In this document: positions 43,456 through 52,330 of the stretch, piece after piece
Numbering within the stretch: position 1 is the stretch's first letter
Layout of the letters: every line of letters starts with the position of its first letter
NCBI GenBank assembly: GCA_038747915.1
Contig: JBCDJJ010000006.1
Location: 14,298 to 78,297, forward strand
DNA: 64,000 nucleotides
Direction of reading: 5' to 3'
Source of the DNA: JBCDAP01 sp038747915
GTDB lineage: Bacteria > Planctomycetota > Phycisphaerae > Phycisphaerales > UBA1924
Notes under the pieces: generated by a model
What the model saw: the letters and a program-made list of their open reading frames with translations, nothing else
What the model was told of the DNA's origin: nothing
Databases searched by the model: none
Position numbers and translations under genes: made by a program

Positions 43456-43533
43456 ATGGTGTGCCACTGGCGGCTCGCCCGCCAATGCGAACGCTGGGTG
43501 ATTCCCACTGGCGGACAAGCCGTCAGTGCCACC
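43456..43533. repeat. REP-like element, family B, copy 2
   Basis: A second copy of the two-hairpin unit, with a few base changes in the arms (CGGCTCGCCCGCCAATG and CCGTCAGTG). It ends five bases before the stop codon of the convergent lipoprotein gene at 43539. Confidence 0.8.
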
Positions 43534-43538
43534 CGCCG

Positions 43539-43973
43539 CTAACGGACCCGCGACACAGTCATGACAAACGGGGAATCGCCCGTGCGCTCTTGTTTCCCCT
43601 GGACATCCTCAACGACGCTGCCATCCCCAGCGTGGCGAAGCGGGCCGACACCAGCGGTCTCGCGGTTCGGCCCATCACGCGTGTTGAAGTGGTGGCGAAC
43701 CCTCTGTGTGCCGTTCAACTCGTGCGTGACCGACATCCACCCGAAGTCACCGGGGTAGATCTGGAACTCGGCGATGCCACCGTCATCGGTCCGCGTCGAC
43801 GCCTCATGACCCGGCAGAGCGAGGTACGAGTCGGTGAACACCGAAAACTCAGCATTCGCGACCGCGTGCCCCGTTGACGCCTCCGAGACCGTGAGACGGT
43901 ATGTCGGGGCCACGCATCCGCACATCATGATGCTCAGGAGCGCCATCCAAGTTGTGATGATCGCAGGTCGCAT
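43539..43973 (-). CDS. Small putative lipoprotein downstream of ispH
   Basis: The 144-residue protein starts with a signal peptide and Cys (ALLSIMMCGC), suggesting a lipoprotein. The rest is beta-rich (YRLTVSEASTGHAVANAEF, GGIAEFQIYPGDFGW), resembling a carboxypeptidase-regulatory-like or transthyretin-like fold. The ATG at 43973 is two bases after the ispH stop, so it is probably co-transcribed. A longer frame upstream is an ispH shadow. The family B repeat ends next to its stop. Confidence 0.72.
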   Translation of the reverse strand: MRPAIITTWMALLSIMMCGCVAPTYRLTVSEASTGHAVANAEFSVFTDSYLALPGHEASTRTDDGGIAEFQIYPGDFGWMSVTHELNGTQRVRHHFNTRDGPNRETAGVGPLRHAGDGSVVEDVQGKQERTGDSPFVMTVSRVR

Positions 43974-43975
43974 CC

Positions 43976-45010
43976 TCACCCCGTCACCCCAACCGTCACC
44001 GGCACCGTCCCGTACAGATCCGCCGTCACCTCCGGCGGCGTCAGCGTGATCCGCCGGCCAGCCGGATCGACGTTCTTCTCCCGCATCACCCGCTTGAGCG
44101 TCGCCGGGATCCCGAAGTCGACCTCTTCGCGGAAGATGTCCCGCACCTCGATCGTCGCGCCGAACCGCTCGACCAGGGCCTTGCACACGCCCGCGACGAG
44201 ATCCTCCGGTGCGCTCGCACCAGCGGTCACCATCACGTTCTCCACGCCCTCGAACCACGAATCATCGAGCTCCGACACATCGTCGAGCAGGCGTCCGCGG
44301 CACCCCACGTTCTCAGCGATCTCGGTGAGCCGCACCGAGTTGCTCGAGTGCTTCGAGCCGATCACCAGGCACAGGTCGGCCTCGGGGGCGATCTCCCGCA
44401 CCGCGCGCTGACGGTTCGTCGTCGCGTAGCAGATATCCGAACTCGGCGGCTGCTTGACGTTCGGGAACCGCTTGCGGATCTCGGAGATGATCACCTCGGC
44501 GTCGTCGGTGCTGAGCGTCGTCTGCGTGAGGTACACGACCATCTCGGGGTCGGGGATGTCGACAGCCCACACATCCTCGGGGGTTTCGACCACGGTGATC
44601 GCATCGGGCGCCTCGCCCGTGGTGCCGATGACCTCCTGGTGGTTGGCGTGGCCGACGAGCAGGATCGTGTACCCCTGCTTGGAGTAGCGGATCGCCTCCA
44701 TATGCACCTTGGTGACCAGCGGGCAGGTCGCATCGATCGCCGTCAGGCTCCGCTCCGTAGCTCGTGCCTTGACCGCGGGCGAGACGCCGTGCGCGCTGAA
44801 GACGACGTAGCTGCCCTCGGGGACATCGTTGACGTCTTCAACGAAGGTGACGCCTCGGTCCTTGAAGCGGTCGACCACGTGCTTGTTGTGCACGATGTCG
44901 TGGTACACGTAGACCGGCTCGTCCACGAGGTCGAGCAACTGATCGACGACGTCGATGGCCATGTGGACGCCGGCGCAGAAGCCTCGTGGGTTGGAGAGCA
45001 GCAATCGCAC
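43976..45010 (-). CDS. ispH: 4-hydroxy-3-methylbut-2-enyl diphosphate reductase
   Basis: IspH catalyses the last step of the MEP pathway, making IPP and DMAPP from HMBPP with a 4Fe-4S cluster. The three cluster cysteines are Cys12 (PRGFCAGV), Cys96 (DATCPLV) and Cys194 (CYATTNR); the AHG motif (FSAHGVSP) and the GHANHQE loop are also present. The GTG at 45010 is chosen because it has GGGAG eight bases upstream and begins right at the family's N-terminus; a longer frame from 45148 is unlikely. At 344 residues it is slightly longer than E. coli IspH. It is divergent from hpnC, whose pathway uses its product. Confidence 0.95.
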   Translation of the reverse strand: MRLLLSNPRGFCAGVHMAIDVVDQLLDLVDEPVYVYHDIVHNKHVVDRFKDRGVTFVEDVNDVPEGSYVVFSAHGVSPAVKARATERSLTAIDATCPLVTKVHMEAIRYSKQGYTILLVGHANHQEVIGTTGEAPDAITVVETPEDVWAVDIPDPEMVVYLTQTTLSTDDAEVIISEIRKRFPNVKQPPSSDICYATTNRQRAVREIAPEADLCLVIGSKHSSNSVRLTEIAENVGCRGRLLDDVSELDDSWFEGVENVMVTAGASAPEDLVAGVCKALVERFGATIEVRDIFREEVDFGIPATLKRVMREKNVDPAGRRITLTPPEVTADLYGTVPVTVGVTG

Positions 45011-45150
45011 GCGGGGGCTCCCGGAGTCAGTATCGCGCGGGCGAACGCTGGATTCGCCCGCACAGGGGTGTTCGGCTACTGTTGGCCATTTCGCCGCAAA
45101 AGTATAGATCAAGCGGCATTTTCGCTCGTCGGCCCCGCCCGGAGGCACGC

Positions 45151-46206
45151 GTGCGCGACACAGCGCTCATCGACCAACTCGAACACTGGGGACCCGAGGC
45201 GCCGCCCACCCCGCCCATGAGCGAGGACGAGGCCTGGGCCTACGTCCGCGAACTCACCCTCGGCCACTACGAGAACTTCAGCGTCCTCACCCGCCTGGTG
45301 CCCCCCGCGCTCCGGGCCGATTTCGCCGCGGTCTACGCCTTCTGCCGGTGGTCCGACGACCTCGGCGACGAAACAGGCACCGACGCCGCTGCGCGCGAAC
45401 GCTCCCTTTACCTCCTCGCCTGGTGGCGCAACGAGCTCAACCGGTGCGTCGCGCGCGCACACGCAACGGACGAAGCGCCTGGCGTCGATCCACTCCGCCA
45501 CCCCGTCATGATCATGCTCGCCGGCACCTTCCGCCGCCGCGCGACGCTCTCCGCGCACCCGTTCCACGACCTCATCTCCGCCTTCGAGCAGGATCAACGG
45601 GTCACGCGATACGACACGTGGGAGCAGTTGCTCGACTACTGCTCGCGCAGCGCCAACCCCGTCGGCCGCATCGTGCTCGCGCTCGGCGGTGTCGATGTCG
45701 AAGCACCGGAGCACGCCGATCTCGTGCGCATGTCCGACGCCACATGCACCGCGCTGCAGCTCACCAACTTCTGGCAGGATGTTCGCCGCGATCTGCTCGA
45801 TCGCGACCGTGTGTACCTCCCGAGCGCCGAGACCGGGATCACCGCCGAGCAACTCCGCGCCTGGATCGACCGGCCGCGCGACGCCGACGCGCGTCTGGCC
45901 TACATCAACGCGCTCCGGCCACTCGTTGAACGAACCGATGCGCTCTTCACCACCGGCCGCCCGCTGCCCGGTGAACTCTCGCGCCGCGGCCTGGGCGATC
46001 TTGCTCGTGTTGTGTGGTTGTTCGGTTCAGGCGGCGAATCGGTGCTCCGCGCGGTCGCGCGGATCGGGTGCGCGACCTTGTGGAAGCGGCCCAAGTTAGC
46101 GAAGATAAACAAACTCGCGCTCGTCGCGCGGGCCGCCACCCGACGATTCCCGAGCCCGACGCGGGCCACCGTCGCCCCCGTCCTCACCGAGAGACACCCG
46201 GCGTGA
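45151..46206 (+). CDS. hpnC: Hydroxysqualene synthase-type protein HpnC
   Basis: The 351-residue trans-prenyltransferase has two Asp-rich motifs: CRWSDDLGDE near residue 60 and FWQDVRRDLLDRDR near residue 210. With HpnD and HpnE it makes squalene from two farnesyl diphosphates through presqualene diphosphate and hydroxysqualene. GTG at 45151 is set by GGAGG five bases upstream. The stop overlaps the hpnD start as GTGA, and hpnE follows with the same overlap, so the three genes form a tight operon. Confidence 0.93.
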   Translation: MRDTALIDQLEHWGPEAPPTPPMSEDEAWAYVRELTLGHYENFSVLTRLVPPALRADFAAVYAFCRWSDDLGDETGTDAAARERSLYLLAWWRNELNRCVARAHATDEAPGVDPLRHPVMIMLAGTFRRRATLSAHPFHDLISAFEQDQRVTRYDTWEQLLDYCSRSANPVGRIVLALGGVDVEAPEHADLVRMSDATCTALQLTNFWQDVRRDLLDRDRVYLPSAETGITAEQLRAWIDRPRDADARLAYINALRPLVERTDALFTTGRPLPGELSRRGLGDLARVVWLFGSGGESVLRAVARIGCATLWKRPKLAKINKLALVARAATRRFPSPTRATVAPVLTERHPA

Positions 46207-47195
46207 GCCAAGCGGCCTCCCAGCCTGTTGCCACACACACCGCCGCCTCGCGGGCCGATGCCTCCGAAGTTGCACTCCGCGCCTGCTACGCCGCGTGCGC
46301 CGAGGTCGTCCGTCGCCGGGCGCGCAACTTCTACCACGGCCTCCGACTCACGCCCGAGCCCAAACGCAGCGCCATCTACGCGGTCTACGCCTGGATGCGC
46401 GAAGCCGATGACGCTGTCGATTCACCCGGCACGCCCGAAGAAAAACGGCAACGACTCGCGGCGCTCGGCGAGCGCACCGAGTCGATCCTTCTCGGCGACA
46501 AGATCCCGCGCGGCGAAGGCTTCGTCTGGCCGGCATTCGCCGACACCATCCGGCGGTACGGCATCGATCGACGCGAAGTCCGCGCCATGCTCGAGGGCAT
46601 GGCCGAAGACCTCGCCGCCGGCGAGGAGCACAACGGCAACGCCGGCGGCCTCGTCATCTACCGCACACGCGACGACCTCCAGGCCTACTGCTACCGCGTC
46701 GCGTCGGTCGTCGGGCGCATCTGCGTCCGCATCTGGGGGCTCCGCGCCGGCGTCGACGAGGCCGAGGCCATGCGGCTCGCCGAGCGCCGCGGACTCGCCT
46801 TCCAGCTCACCAACATCCTCCGCGACTTCCGCGAAGACCACGACGATCACCGCGTCTACCTCCCCCTCGATGACTTCGATCGGCACGCCTTGTCACCCAC
46901 CGATCTGCTCCGGTTCGAGCCCGCCGAGCCGTGCGCCGCGATGATCACCGATCTCGCCGCGTGGGCCCGCCGCGAGTACACCGCGTCCGCTGCCCTCGAG
47001 TCGATGATCGAGCCGCGGTGCGTCGCCGCCATGTGGGCCATGACACGGATCTACAGCGGGCTGCTCGAACAAATCGAAGCCGAGCCGTCGCGGATCGCCA
47101 GCGAGAAACGCATCCGCCTCGCATCCGCCAGAAAGGCGTCGATCGGGCTCGGCGCACTCATGCGCGCGCGCCTCGGGGCGATGCGCAGCGGGTGA
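46203..47195 (+). CDS. hpnD: Presqualene diphosphate synthase HpnD
   Basis: This 330-residue squalene/phytoene synthase-family protein has the Asp-rich motifs YAWMREADDAVDSP (about 60) and NILRDFREDHDDHRVYLP (about 205), and AFQLTNILRD typical of the family. It condenses two FPP molecules to presqualene diphosphate. GTG start at 46203 within the hpnC stop (GTGA overlap). Confidence 0.93.
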   Translation: MSQAASQPVATHTAASRADASEVALRACYAACAEVVRRRARNFYHGLRLTPEPKRSAIYAVYAWMREADDAVDSPGTPEEKRQRLAALGERTESILLGDKIPRGEGFVWPAFADTIRRYGIDRREVRAMLEGMAEDLAAGEEHNGNAGGLVIYRTRDDLQAYCYRVASVVGRICVRIWGLRAGVDEAEAMRLAERRGLAFQLTNILRDFREDHDDHRVYLPLDDFDRHALSPTDLLRFEPAEPCAAMITDLAAWARREYTASAALESMIEPRCVAAMWAMTRIYSGLLEQIEAEPSRIASEKRIRLASARKASIGLGALMRARLGAMRSG

Positions 47196-48562
47196 GCGCG
47201 AGCGACGAGCCCATCGTGATCGTCGGCGGCGGCATCGCGGGCATCGCAGCCGGCGTCCGCCTCGCCGAGGCCGGGCAGCGTGTGATGCTCCTCGAGACAC
47301 GCACCAAGCTCGGTGGCCGCGCCACAAGTTTCGACGATGTGCGCACCGGCGAGACCATCGACAACTGCCAGCACGTCGCGCTCGGCTGCTGCACCAACTT
47401 CGTCGACCTCCTCAGGCGTCTCGCCGCCGATCATCTCATCGACTGGCAGCGCGCGATCCACTGGTTCGAGCGCGGCGGTCGCTCGAGCACGATCCAACCG
47501 AGTCGCATCGCCCCCGCCCCCGGGCACCTCTCACTCGACTTCGCGCGCGCACGGTTTCTATCGGTGAACGAGAAGACGGCCATCGCTCGCGCGATCCTGG
47601 CGATGCTCCGCGCGCACCGTGAGGAGCATGCCGGCGAAACGTTCGGCGCGTGGCTCGCCAAGCACGGTCAGCCTCGCGGCGCGATCGAGAAGTTCTGGGA
47701 GCCAGTGATCGTCTCGGCGTGCAACCTCGCGTGCGACACGGTGAGCGCCGCTATCGCGCTGCACGTCTTTCAAGAGGGCTTCCTCGCACACCGAGAAGCG
47801 CCGATCATGGGTGTCCCCGATGCGCCCCTCCGCACGCTGTACGACGGTGCCACGCCGATCATCGAGGCCGCGGGCGGCGCTGTCCGCGTGCGCACCGGCG
47901 TGGCGAGTATCCGCCCCGACGGCGTGACGACGAGCGCGGGTGAGTCCATCGAGGCCAAGGCCGTGATCTGCGCGGTGCCGTTCGAACGCGTGGGCGCACT
48001 GGTCTCACCAGAGCTCCGCGAGATCGACCCGCGCTTCGACCAGCTCGTAGGGCTCACGCACAGCCCGATTCTCGGCGTCCACCTCGTCTTCGATCGCCCC
48101 GTGATGACCACGCCCAACGCGGTGCTCGTCGACGCACCAACACAGTGGCTCTTCCGCAAGAACGACGACGGCTCAGCGGTTCACGCCGTGATCAGCGCAG
48201 CGGACGACTGGCTCGGCCTGGGCGAACGCGAGGTGGTCACGCGGGTGCTCGCCGATGTGCGCACATGGCTCAACACCGATGCCGAGGTCCGCTCCGGTCG
48301 CCCCGTCATGGAGAAACGCGCCACCTGGGCACCCACGCCAGGAAGCGAGGCCCACCGCCCGCCGGCCGAAGGGCCGAGCGGCATCGTGCTCGCCGGCACC
48401 TATGTGCAGACCGGGTGGCCATGCACGATGGAGGGCGCCACGCGCAGCGGATACACCGCCGCCGAAGCCCTCCTCGGCACCGGTGATCGGTTGGTGTTGG
48501 ATTCGCTCCGCCCGCAGTTGCCCGTCCGCGTGCTCGCCGGCGCCTGGGCGCGGGGGGGGTAG
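47192..48562 (+). CDS. hpnE: Hydroxysqualene dehydroxylase HpnE
   Basis: This 456-residue FAD-dependent amine-oxidase-type protein has the dinucleotide-binding motif VIVGGGIAGIAAGVRLAEAG at residues 8-27 and a C-terminal FAD motif (GIVLAGTYVQTGWPCTMEGATRSG). It reduces hydroxysqualene to squalene, completing the HpnCDE route. GTG start at 47192 overlaps the hpnD stop. It is convergent with rplT; the two stop codons are one base apart. Confidence 0.93.
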   Translation: MSASDEPIVIVGGGIAGIAAGVRLAEAGQRVMLLETRTKLGGRATSFDDVRTGETIDNCQHVALGCCTNFVDLLRRLAADHLIDWQRAIHWFERGGRSSTIQPSRIAPAPGHLSLDFARARFLSVNEKTAIARAILAMLRAHREEHAGETFGAWLAKHGQPRGAIEKFWEPVIVSACNLACDTVSAAIALHVFQEGFLAHREAPIMGVPDAPLRTLYDGATPIIEAAGGAVRVRTGVASIRPDGVTTSAGESIEAKAVICAVPFERVGALVSPELREIDPRFDQLVGLTHSPILGVHLVFDRPVMTTPNAVLVDAPTQWLFRKNDDGSAVHAVISAADDWLGLGEREVVTRVLADVRTWLNTDAEVRSGRPVMEKRATWAPTPGSEAHRPPAEGPSGIVLAGTYVQTGWPCTMEGATRSGYTAAEALLGTGDRLVLDSLRPQLPVRVLAGAWARGG

Positions 48563-48563
48563 C

Positions 48564-48938
48564 TCAGCTCCGAGCCGGCGTCGCCTGCGTGTGCTCCAGC
48601 GCGGTCTCGACGAGCTTGTCGAAGGCCGCCGGATCCTCGATCGCGATCTGGCTCAGCATCTTCCGGTTGAGCAGGATGCCGCCGAGCTTCAGGCCGTTGA
48701 TGAACGCCGAGTAGCGTGTGCCACGCATCCGGCACGCCGCGGTGATGCGAGTGATCCACAGGCGACGCATGTCGCGCTTGCGCTGGCGACGATCCCGCCA
48801 CGCGAACTGGCCGGCGCGGAGCAAAGCGACCTTCGCCTGCTGATAGTGCCGGCTCTTGCTGCCGTAGTACCCGCGGGCCTGCTTGAGGACCTTCTTGTGC
48901 TTGCGGTTACGGACGGCGCCGGATCGTGCGCGGGGCAT
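48564..48938 (-). CDS. rplT: 50S ribosomal protein L20
   Basis: A 124-residue protein with the L20 pattern: MPRARSG, KHKKVLKQARGYYGSKSR, RAGQFAWRDRRQRKRDMRRL and YSAFINGLK. It binds 23S rRNA early in assembly. AAGGAG precedes the ATG by about seven bases. It lies downstream of rpmI on the minus strand. The usual rpmI-rplT order is kept, but infC is not next to them. Confidence 0.97.
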   Translation of the reverse strand: MPRARSGAVRNRKHKKVLKQARGYYGSKSRHYQQAKVALLRAGQFAWRDRRQRKRDMRRLWITRITAACRMRGTRYSAFINGLKLGGILLNRKMLSQIAIEDPAAFDKLVETALEHTQATPARS

Positions 48939-49110
48939 CGCGTGTCTCCTTGATGATTCGAGCGCATCGCTCGAAGGGCAACAGCAGAGGGCCGGACGGG
49001 GCGACCGAGGCATCGGTCGGCTTTGGACCCGGTCGGCGGGGCCTCGTGCGGGGATATCGGTTCAGCGTTGAGAGAATCGTAGGCGAACGGGGATGATGCA
49101 AACAGTGTGA

Positions 49111-49413
49111 TCAGGACGCGTCGGCAACCGCCTGGCGAGCCGCCTCGCGCTTGGCGCGACGCTCAGCGGGCGATGGGCTCCGTTTGATCGCGGTCAGCGG
49201 CTGCTCGCGACCACGCAGGCGGCGGAACAGCATCTTCGACATCCGCCGGGTGTCCGCGGACGAGAGGTACGACCCGCGACGCAGACGCCGGAGGCGATCG
49301 GGGCGTTTGGTCGAACGAAGGTGCTTCGAGCCGGCCTTGCGGTGACGAACCTTGCCGGTTCGTGTAATGGTCACTCGCTTGAGCAGGCCCTTGTGAGGCT
49401 TGTTCTTGGGCAT
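49111..49413 (-). CDS. rpmI: 50S ribosomal protein L35 with C-terminal extension
   Basis: The first 64 residues are a clear L35 (MPKNKPHKGLLKRVTITRTG, GSKHLRSTKRPDRLRRLRRG). A basic, Ala- and Arg-rich tail of about 36 residues (AERRAKREAARQAVADAS at the end) makes it 100 residues instead of the usual 64-66. It precedes rplT by 172 bases. infC, normally upstream, is absent; the next gene upstream is a sigma-factor-linked membrane protein. Confidence 0.95.
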   Translation of the reverse strand: MPKNKPHKGLLKRVTITRTGKVRHRKAGSKHLRSTKRPDRLRRLRRGSYLSSADTRRMSKMLFRRLRGREQPLTAIKRSPSPAERRAKREAARQAVADAS

Positions 49414-49532
49414 GACGGACAACCCGTGAAACGGTGGATGTGCGGGAAACGTGCGGCCGGCGGTCGCGCGAGCGGCGACTGTAGCGCGTTCGAGCCGTGT
49501 TCGCAAGATGAGGCAACCGGCGAATCGCCGGC

Positions 49533-50111
49533 TCACTCGCCGGGCAGGCGGAACCGAATCCGGGCCGCCGGCTCGATCTCGGCCTTGTCGGCCGCATCGG
49601 CCTCGGACGCACCGGCGGGCACCTGGTGCTCCTCCGATGTCACACTCGGCGCAAGTCCGCCTGTCACCTGGCCTTCACCACCGGTGTTCAGCGAGGGGTT
49701 GAGCACCACGATGCCGAGCAGCACCGCCGCCGCGATCCCACCGATCCGCGCCACGGCCCAGGAGCGGCCAAGCTGGTCTCCATCGTCCACACCAGGCTCG
49801 AAGCGGAGCGGACCCTCGATACGGTCCACCGTGGTGCCCACGAGCGACTCGCTCGATTCGACCTCAAGCGGGGGTGCGATGGCTGCGAGCACCGGCACCG
49901 ACCCCGTGTCCGACCACCCCGATTCAACCAATGCGTCGAAGGCACGCCCCGACTCTGGCGTCAACTGGAGGGCTGTGGTCAGGTGGCTCTGCGCGGCGAC
50001 TGTACTGATCGTTCGAGCGATGAGAGACGCTCGCTCGTCCTCCGAGAACTCGATGCCGAGCGACGTGGTGCGGAACGCGTCGAGCGGATGGTCAGCGTGA
50101 TCGTCTCGCAT
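49533..50111 (-). CDS. Hypothetical single-pass membrane protein linked to ECF sigma factor
   Basis: The 192-residue protein has one membrane helix (IGGIAAAVLLGIVVLNPSLN, about 125-145), an acidic cytoplasmic N-terminal part with repeated Leu and Thr/Ser, and a short C-terminal tail. It starts 47 bases after the stop of the ECF sigma-factor gene. That place and layout fit an anti-sigma factor, but no zinc-binding HxxxCxxC motif is visible, so this is an inference. Confidence 0.65.
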   Translation of the reverse strand: MRDDHADHPLDAFRTTSLGIEFSEDERASLIARTISTVAAQSHLTTALQLTPESGRAFDALVESGWSDTGSVPVLAAIAPPLEVESSESLVGTTVDRIEGPLRFEPGVDDGDQLGRSWAVARIGGIAAAVLLGIVVLNPSLNTGGEGQVTGGLAPSVTSEEHQVPAGASEADAADKAEIEPAARIRFRLPGE

Positions 50112-50158
50112 GGCGGTCCTACGCGGTCGGCCGAGCGCCGGTTCGCGCCCGGCCATGC

Positions 50159-50833
50159 TCAAACCGGGCCGATCCGGCGGCGCGCCTGTGCTGCCTGCTC
50201 CTCGGCGTCCTGCTCCGCGAGCAGCGTCCGATAGGCCCGCGCAAACGCCGCTACAGCCCCGTGCAAACGCGACTTCACCGTGCCCACCGGCACACCGAGC
50301 TGATCTGCAAGTTGTTGATAAGTCAGTTGTTGGAAGTAGCAGAGCAGGAGGGACTCGCGCTGGATCTCCGAGAGGTGATCGATCGCCCGCTGGACAAGGG
50401 CCGACTGCTCCCCCGCATCGAGCCTGGCCGAGGCCTCGGGCAGGTCTGCTGCCATCAGGTCCACGAAGCTGGTGTGGTCGTCGCCGCTGCTCCCCGACCC
50501 TCCGATGGCGGCCGAAAGCGACACCGCGGGCCGCCGGCGCTCGCGACGCAGCAGGTCGCGCGACTTGTTCGCTGCGATCGTGAAGGCCCATGGCTTGAAA
50601 CGCTTGGTCGAATCGAAGGTGTCCAGAGACTGATGGATCTGCAGGAACGTGTCCTGGAACACATCCTCCGCCCGCGCTCGATCGCCCAGCGACCGAATCA
50701 GAAAGCCCAGCAACGGGTCGTGGTACCGGCGGACCAACGCCTCGAAGGCCTCCGGATCACCGGCGCGATGGTCCTCGACGAGCTGCTCGTCGGTCCGGTC
50801 ACGCGTGCTCTGGGTGGTGTCGGGGTGGTCCAC
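50159..50833 (-). CDS. RNA polymerase ECF-type sigma factor
   Basis: This 224-residue sigma-70-family factor has region 2 (about 20-90: AFEALVRRYHDPLLGFL, DVFQDTFLQIHQSL, FKPWAFTIAANKSRDLLRRERR) and region 4 (about 145-205: ESLLLCYFQQLTYQQLADQLGVPVGTVKSRLHGA). The GTG at 50833 has AGGA seven bases upstream; an ATG at 50962 would add 43 residues unlike any sigma factor. It is followed by a membrane protein that may be its regulator, and is divergent from hpnH. Confidence 0.88.
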   Translation of the reverse strand: MDHPDTTQSTRDRTDEQLVEDHRAGDPEAFEALVRRYHDPLLGFLIRSLGDRARAEDVFQDTFLQIHQSLDTFDSTKRFKPWAFTIAANKSRDLLRRERRRPAVSLSAAIGGSGSSGDDHTSFVDLMAADLPEASARLDAGEQSALVQRAIDHLSEIQRESLLLCYFQQLTYQQLADQLGVPVGTVKSRLHGAVAAFARAYRTLLAEQDAEEQAAQARRRIGPV

Positions 50834-51034
50834 TCGGTGTCCTGACGGGACGGAACGGAAGGTTGTACGGTCGAGTGCAGTGATCGGTCGGTGCGGAACG
50901 AGGAAGTTTGTGTTTACTTGCTTCAGATCGGCGGATGGGTAGGATCCCCAGGTTTCTGTCATCGGCTCGGTGGAGCGGGATGCGCCCGCCAATGATCGAG
51001 CCACGCGATCCGCGCGAACCACGAAAGGACCCCA

Positions 51035-52195
51035 ATGGGTGTGCCGCTGAGCCAGATGTGGACCGTCGCGAGCTACGTGATGCGTCAGCGGCTGCGCGGA
51101 CGTCGGCGATACCCGCTGGTTCTGATGCTCGAACCCCTCTTTCGGTGCAATCTGAGCTGCGCCGGGTGCGGGAAAATCCAGTACCCCGCCCACATCCTCA
51201 AGCGCGACATGCCCCTCGAGGATGCTCTGCGGGCTGCCGACGAGTGCGGCACGCCGATGGTCAGCATCCCGGGCGGCGAGCCGTTGCTCTACCCGCACAT
51301 CCGCGAGCTGGTCACGGGGCTCATCGAGCGGAAGAAGTACGTCTACATGTGTACCAACGCGGTGATCCTCAAGGAGAAGCTCGAGGCGGGTTGGTTCACG
51401 CCGAGCAAGTACCTGAGCTTCAGCGTGCATATGGATGGGCTGGGCGATCACCACGACTTCGCGGTCTGCCGTGAGGGTGTCTACGAGAAGGCCAGTGCTG
51501 CCATCCGCCTCGCGGTGGAGATGGGCTTCCGCGTCACGACTAATACCACCCTCTTCGATGGCGCCGACCCTAATGCGGTGCGGGCGTTCTTCGATGAGAT
51601 GATGGAGCTCGGCGTCGAGGGCATGATGGTCTCGCCGGGCTACGCCTACCCCAAGGCGCCCGACCAGAAAAGCTTCCTCGCCGAGCGCACCAAGACTAAC
51701 GACGTGTTCGAGATGATCCTCTCGAACCGCAAGCGCAAGTGGCGCTTCAACCAGAGCCCGCTCTTCCTCGAGTACCTCATGGGCGCACGCACCTACGAGT
51801 GCACGCCGTGGGGCATGCCCGCGTACAACATCTTCGGGTGGCAGAAGCCCTGCTACCTGCTCCAGGATGGGTACGCCGACACGTTCGCCGAGCTCATCGA
51901 GACCACCGACTGGGACCAGTACGGCCACGCCTCGGGCAATCCCTCGTGCCAGCAGTGCATGGTGCATTCGGGCTTCGAGGCGAGCGCGGTCGACCACACC
52001 TTCGCGAGCTTCGGCGGCCTCTGGGGCACCATCAAGGCCATGGTCTTCTCGTCGTACGCCAACCCGCGGGCCGCGGAGCGCCTGAAGGAAGAAGCCGGCA
52101 AGCCGCACGGCCCGCTGGCCCACCTGGGCCTGACCATCGAGGGCAAGCCGATGGAGGAGTCGGCGCAGCCCGCACAATCGGTCGAGGCTGCCTGA
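51035..52195 (+). CDS. hpnH: Adenosyl-hopene transferase HpnH (radical SAM)
   Basis: The 386-residue radical SAM enzyme has the CxxxCxxC cluster motif at Cys38, Cys42 and Cys45 (CNLSCAGCGK), GGEPLLYPHI for SAM binding, and the family-typical ECTPWGMPAYNIFGWQKPCYLL. HpnH adds the adenosyl group to diploptene, the first step to C35 hopanoids. AAAGGA precedes the ATG. With hpnCDE nearby it points to bacteriohopanepolyol synthesis; squalene-hopene cyclase is not in the window. Confidence 0.95.
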   Translation: MGVPLSQMWTVASYVMRQRLRGRRRYPLVLMLEPLFRCNLSCAGCGKIQYPAHILKRDMPLEDALRAADECGTPMVSIPGGEPLLYPHIRELVTGLIERKKYVYMCTNAVILKEKLEAGWFTPSKYLSFSVHMDGLGDHHDFAVCREGVYEKASAAIRLAVEMGFRVTTNTTLFDGADPNAVRAFFDEMMELGVEGMMVSPGYAYPKAPDQKSFLAERTKTNDVFEMILSNRKRKWRFNQSPLFLEYLMGARTYECTPWGMPAYNIFGWQKPCYLLQDGYADTFAELIETTDWDQYGHASGNPSCQQCMVHSGFEASAVDHTFASFGGLWGTIKAMVFSSYANPRAAERLKEEAGKPHGPLAHLGLTIEGKPMEESAQPAQSVEAA

Positions 52196-52330
52196 GCACC
52201 GCGGGTTGTCATCGCTTCGGGCACCCGCATCAAAGCCACCTCCTGCGACGGTCGATCACTCTCCTCGAGGGCACGGTGCATGTGGTGCGCCCGCCCGACA
52301 TGCCAAGAGCCGTTGTGCAGGAGATCGAGT

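Noticed and set aside
43127..43532. Open frames across the family B repeats encoding HWRTSRQWH-type peptides
   Set aside because: The peptides are translations of the REP-like hairpins and have no coding support, apart from the short molybdenum-carrier-like remnant.
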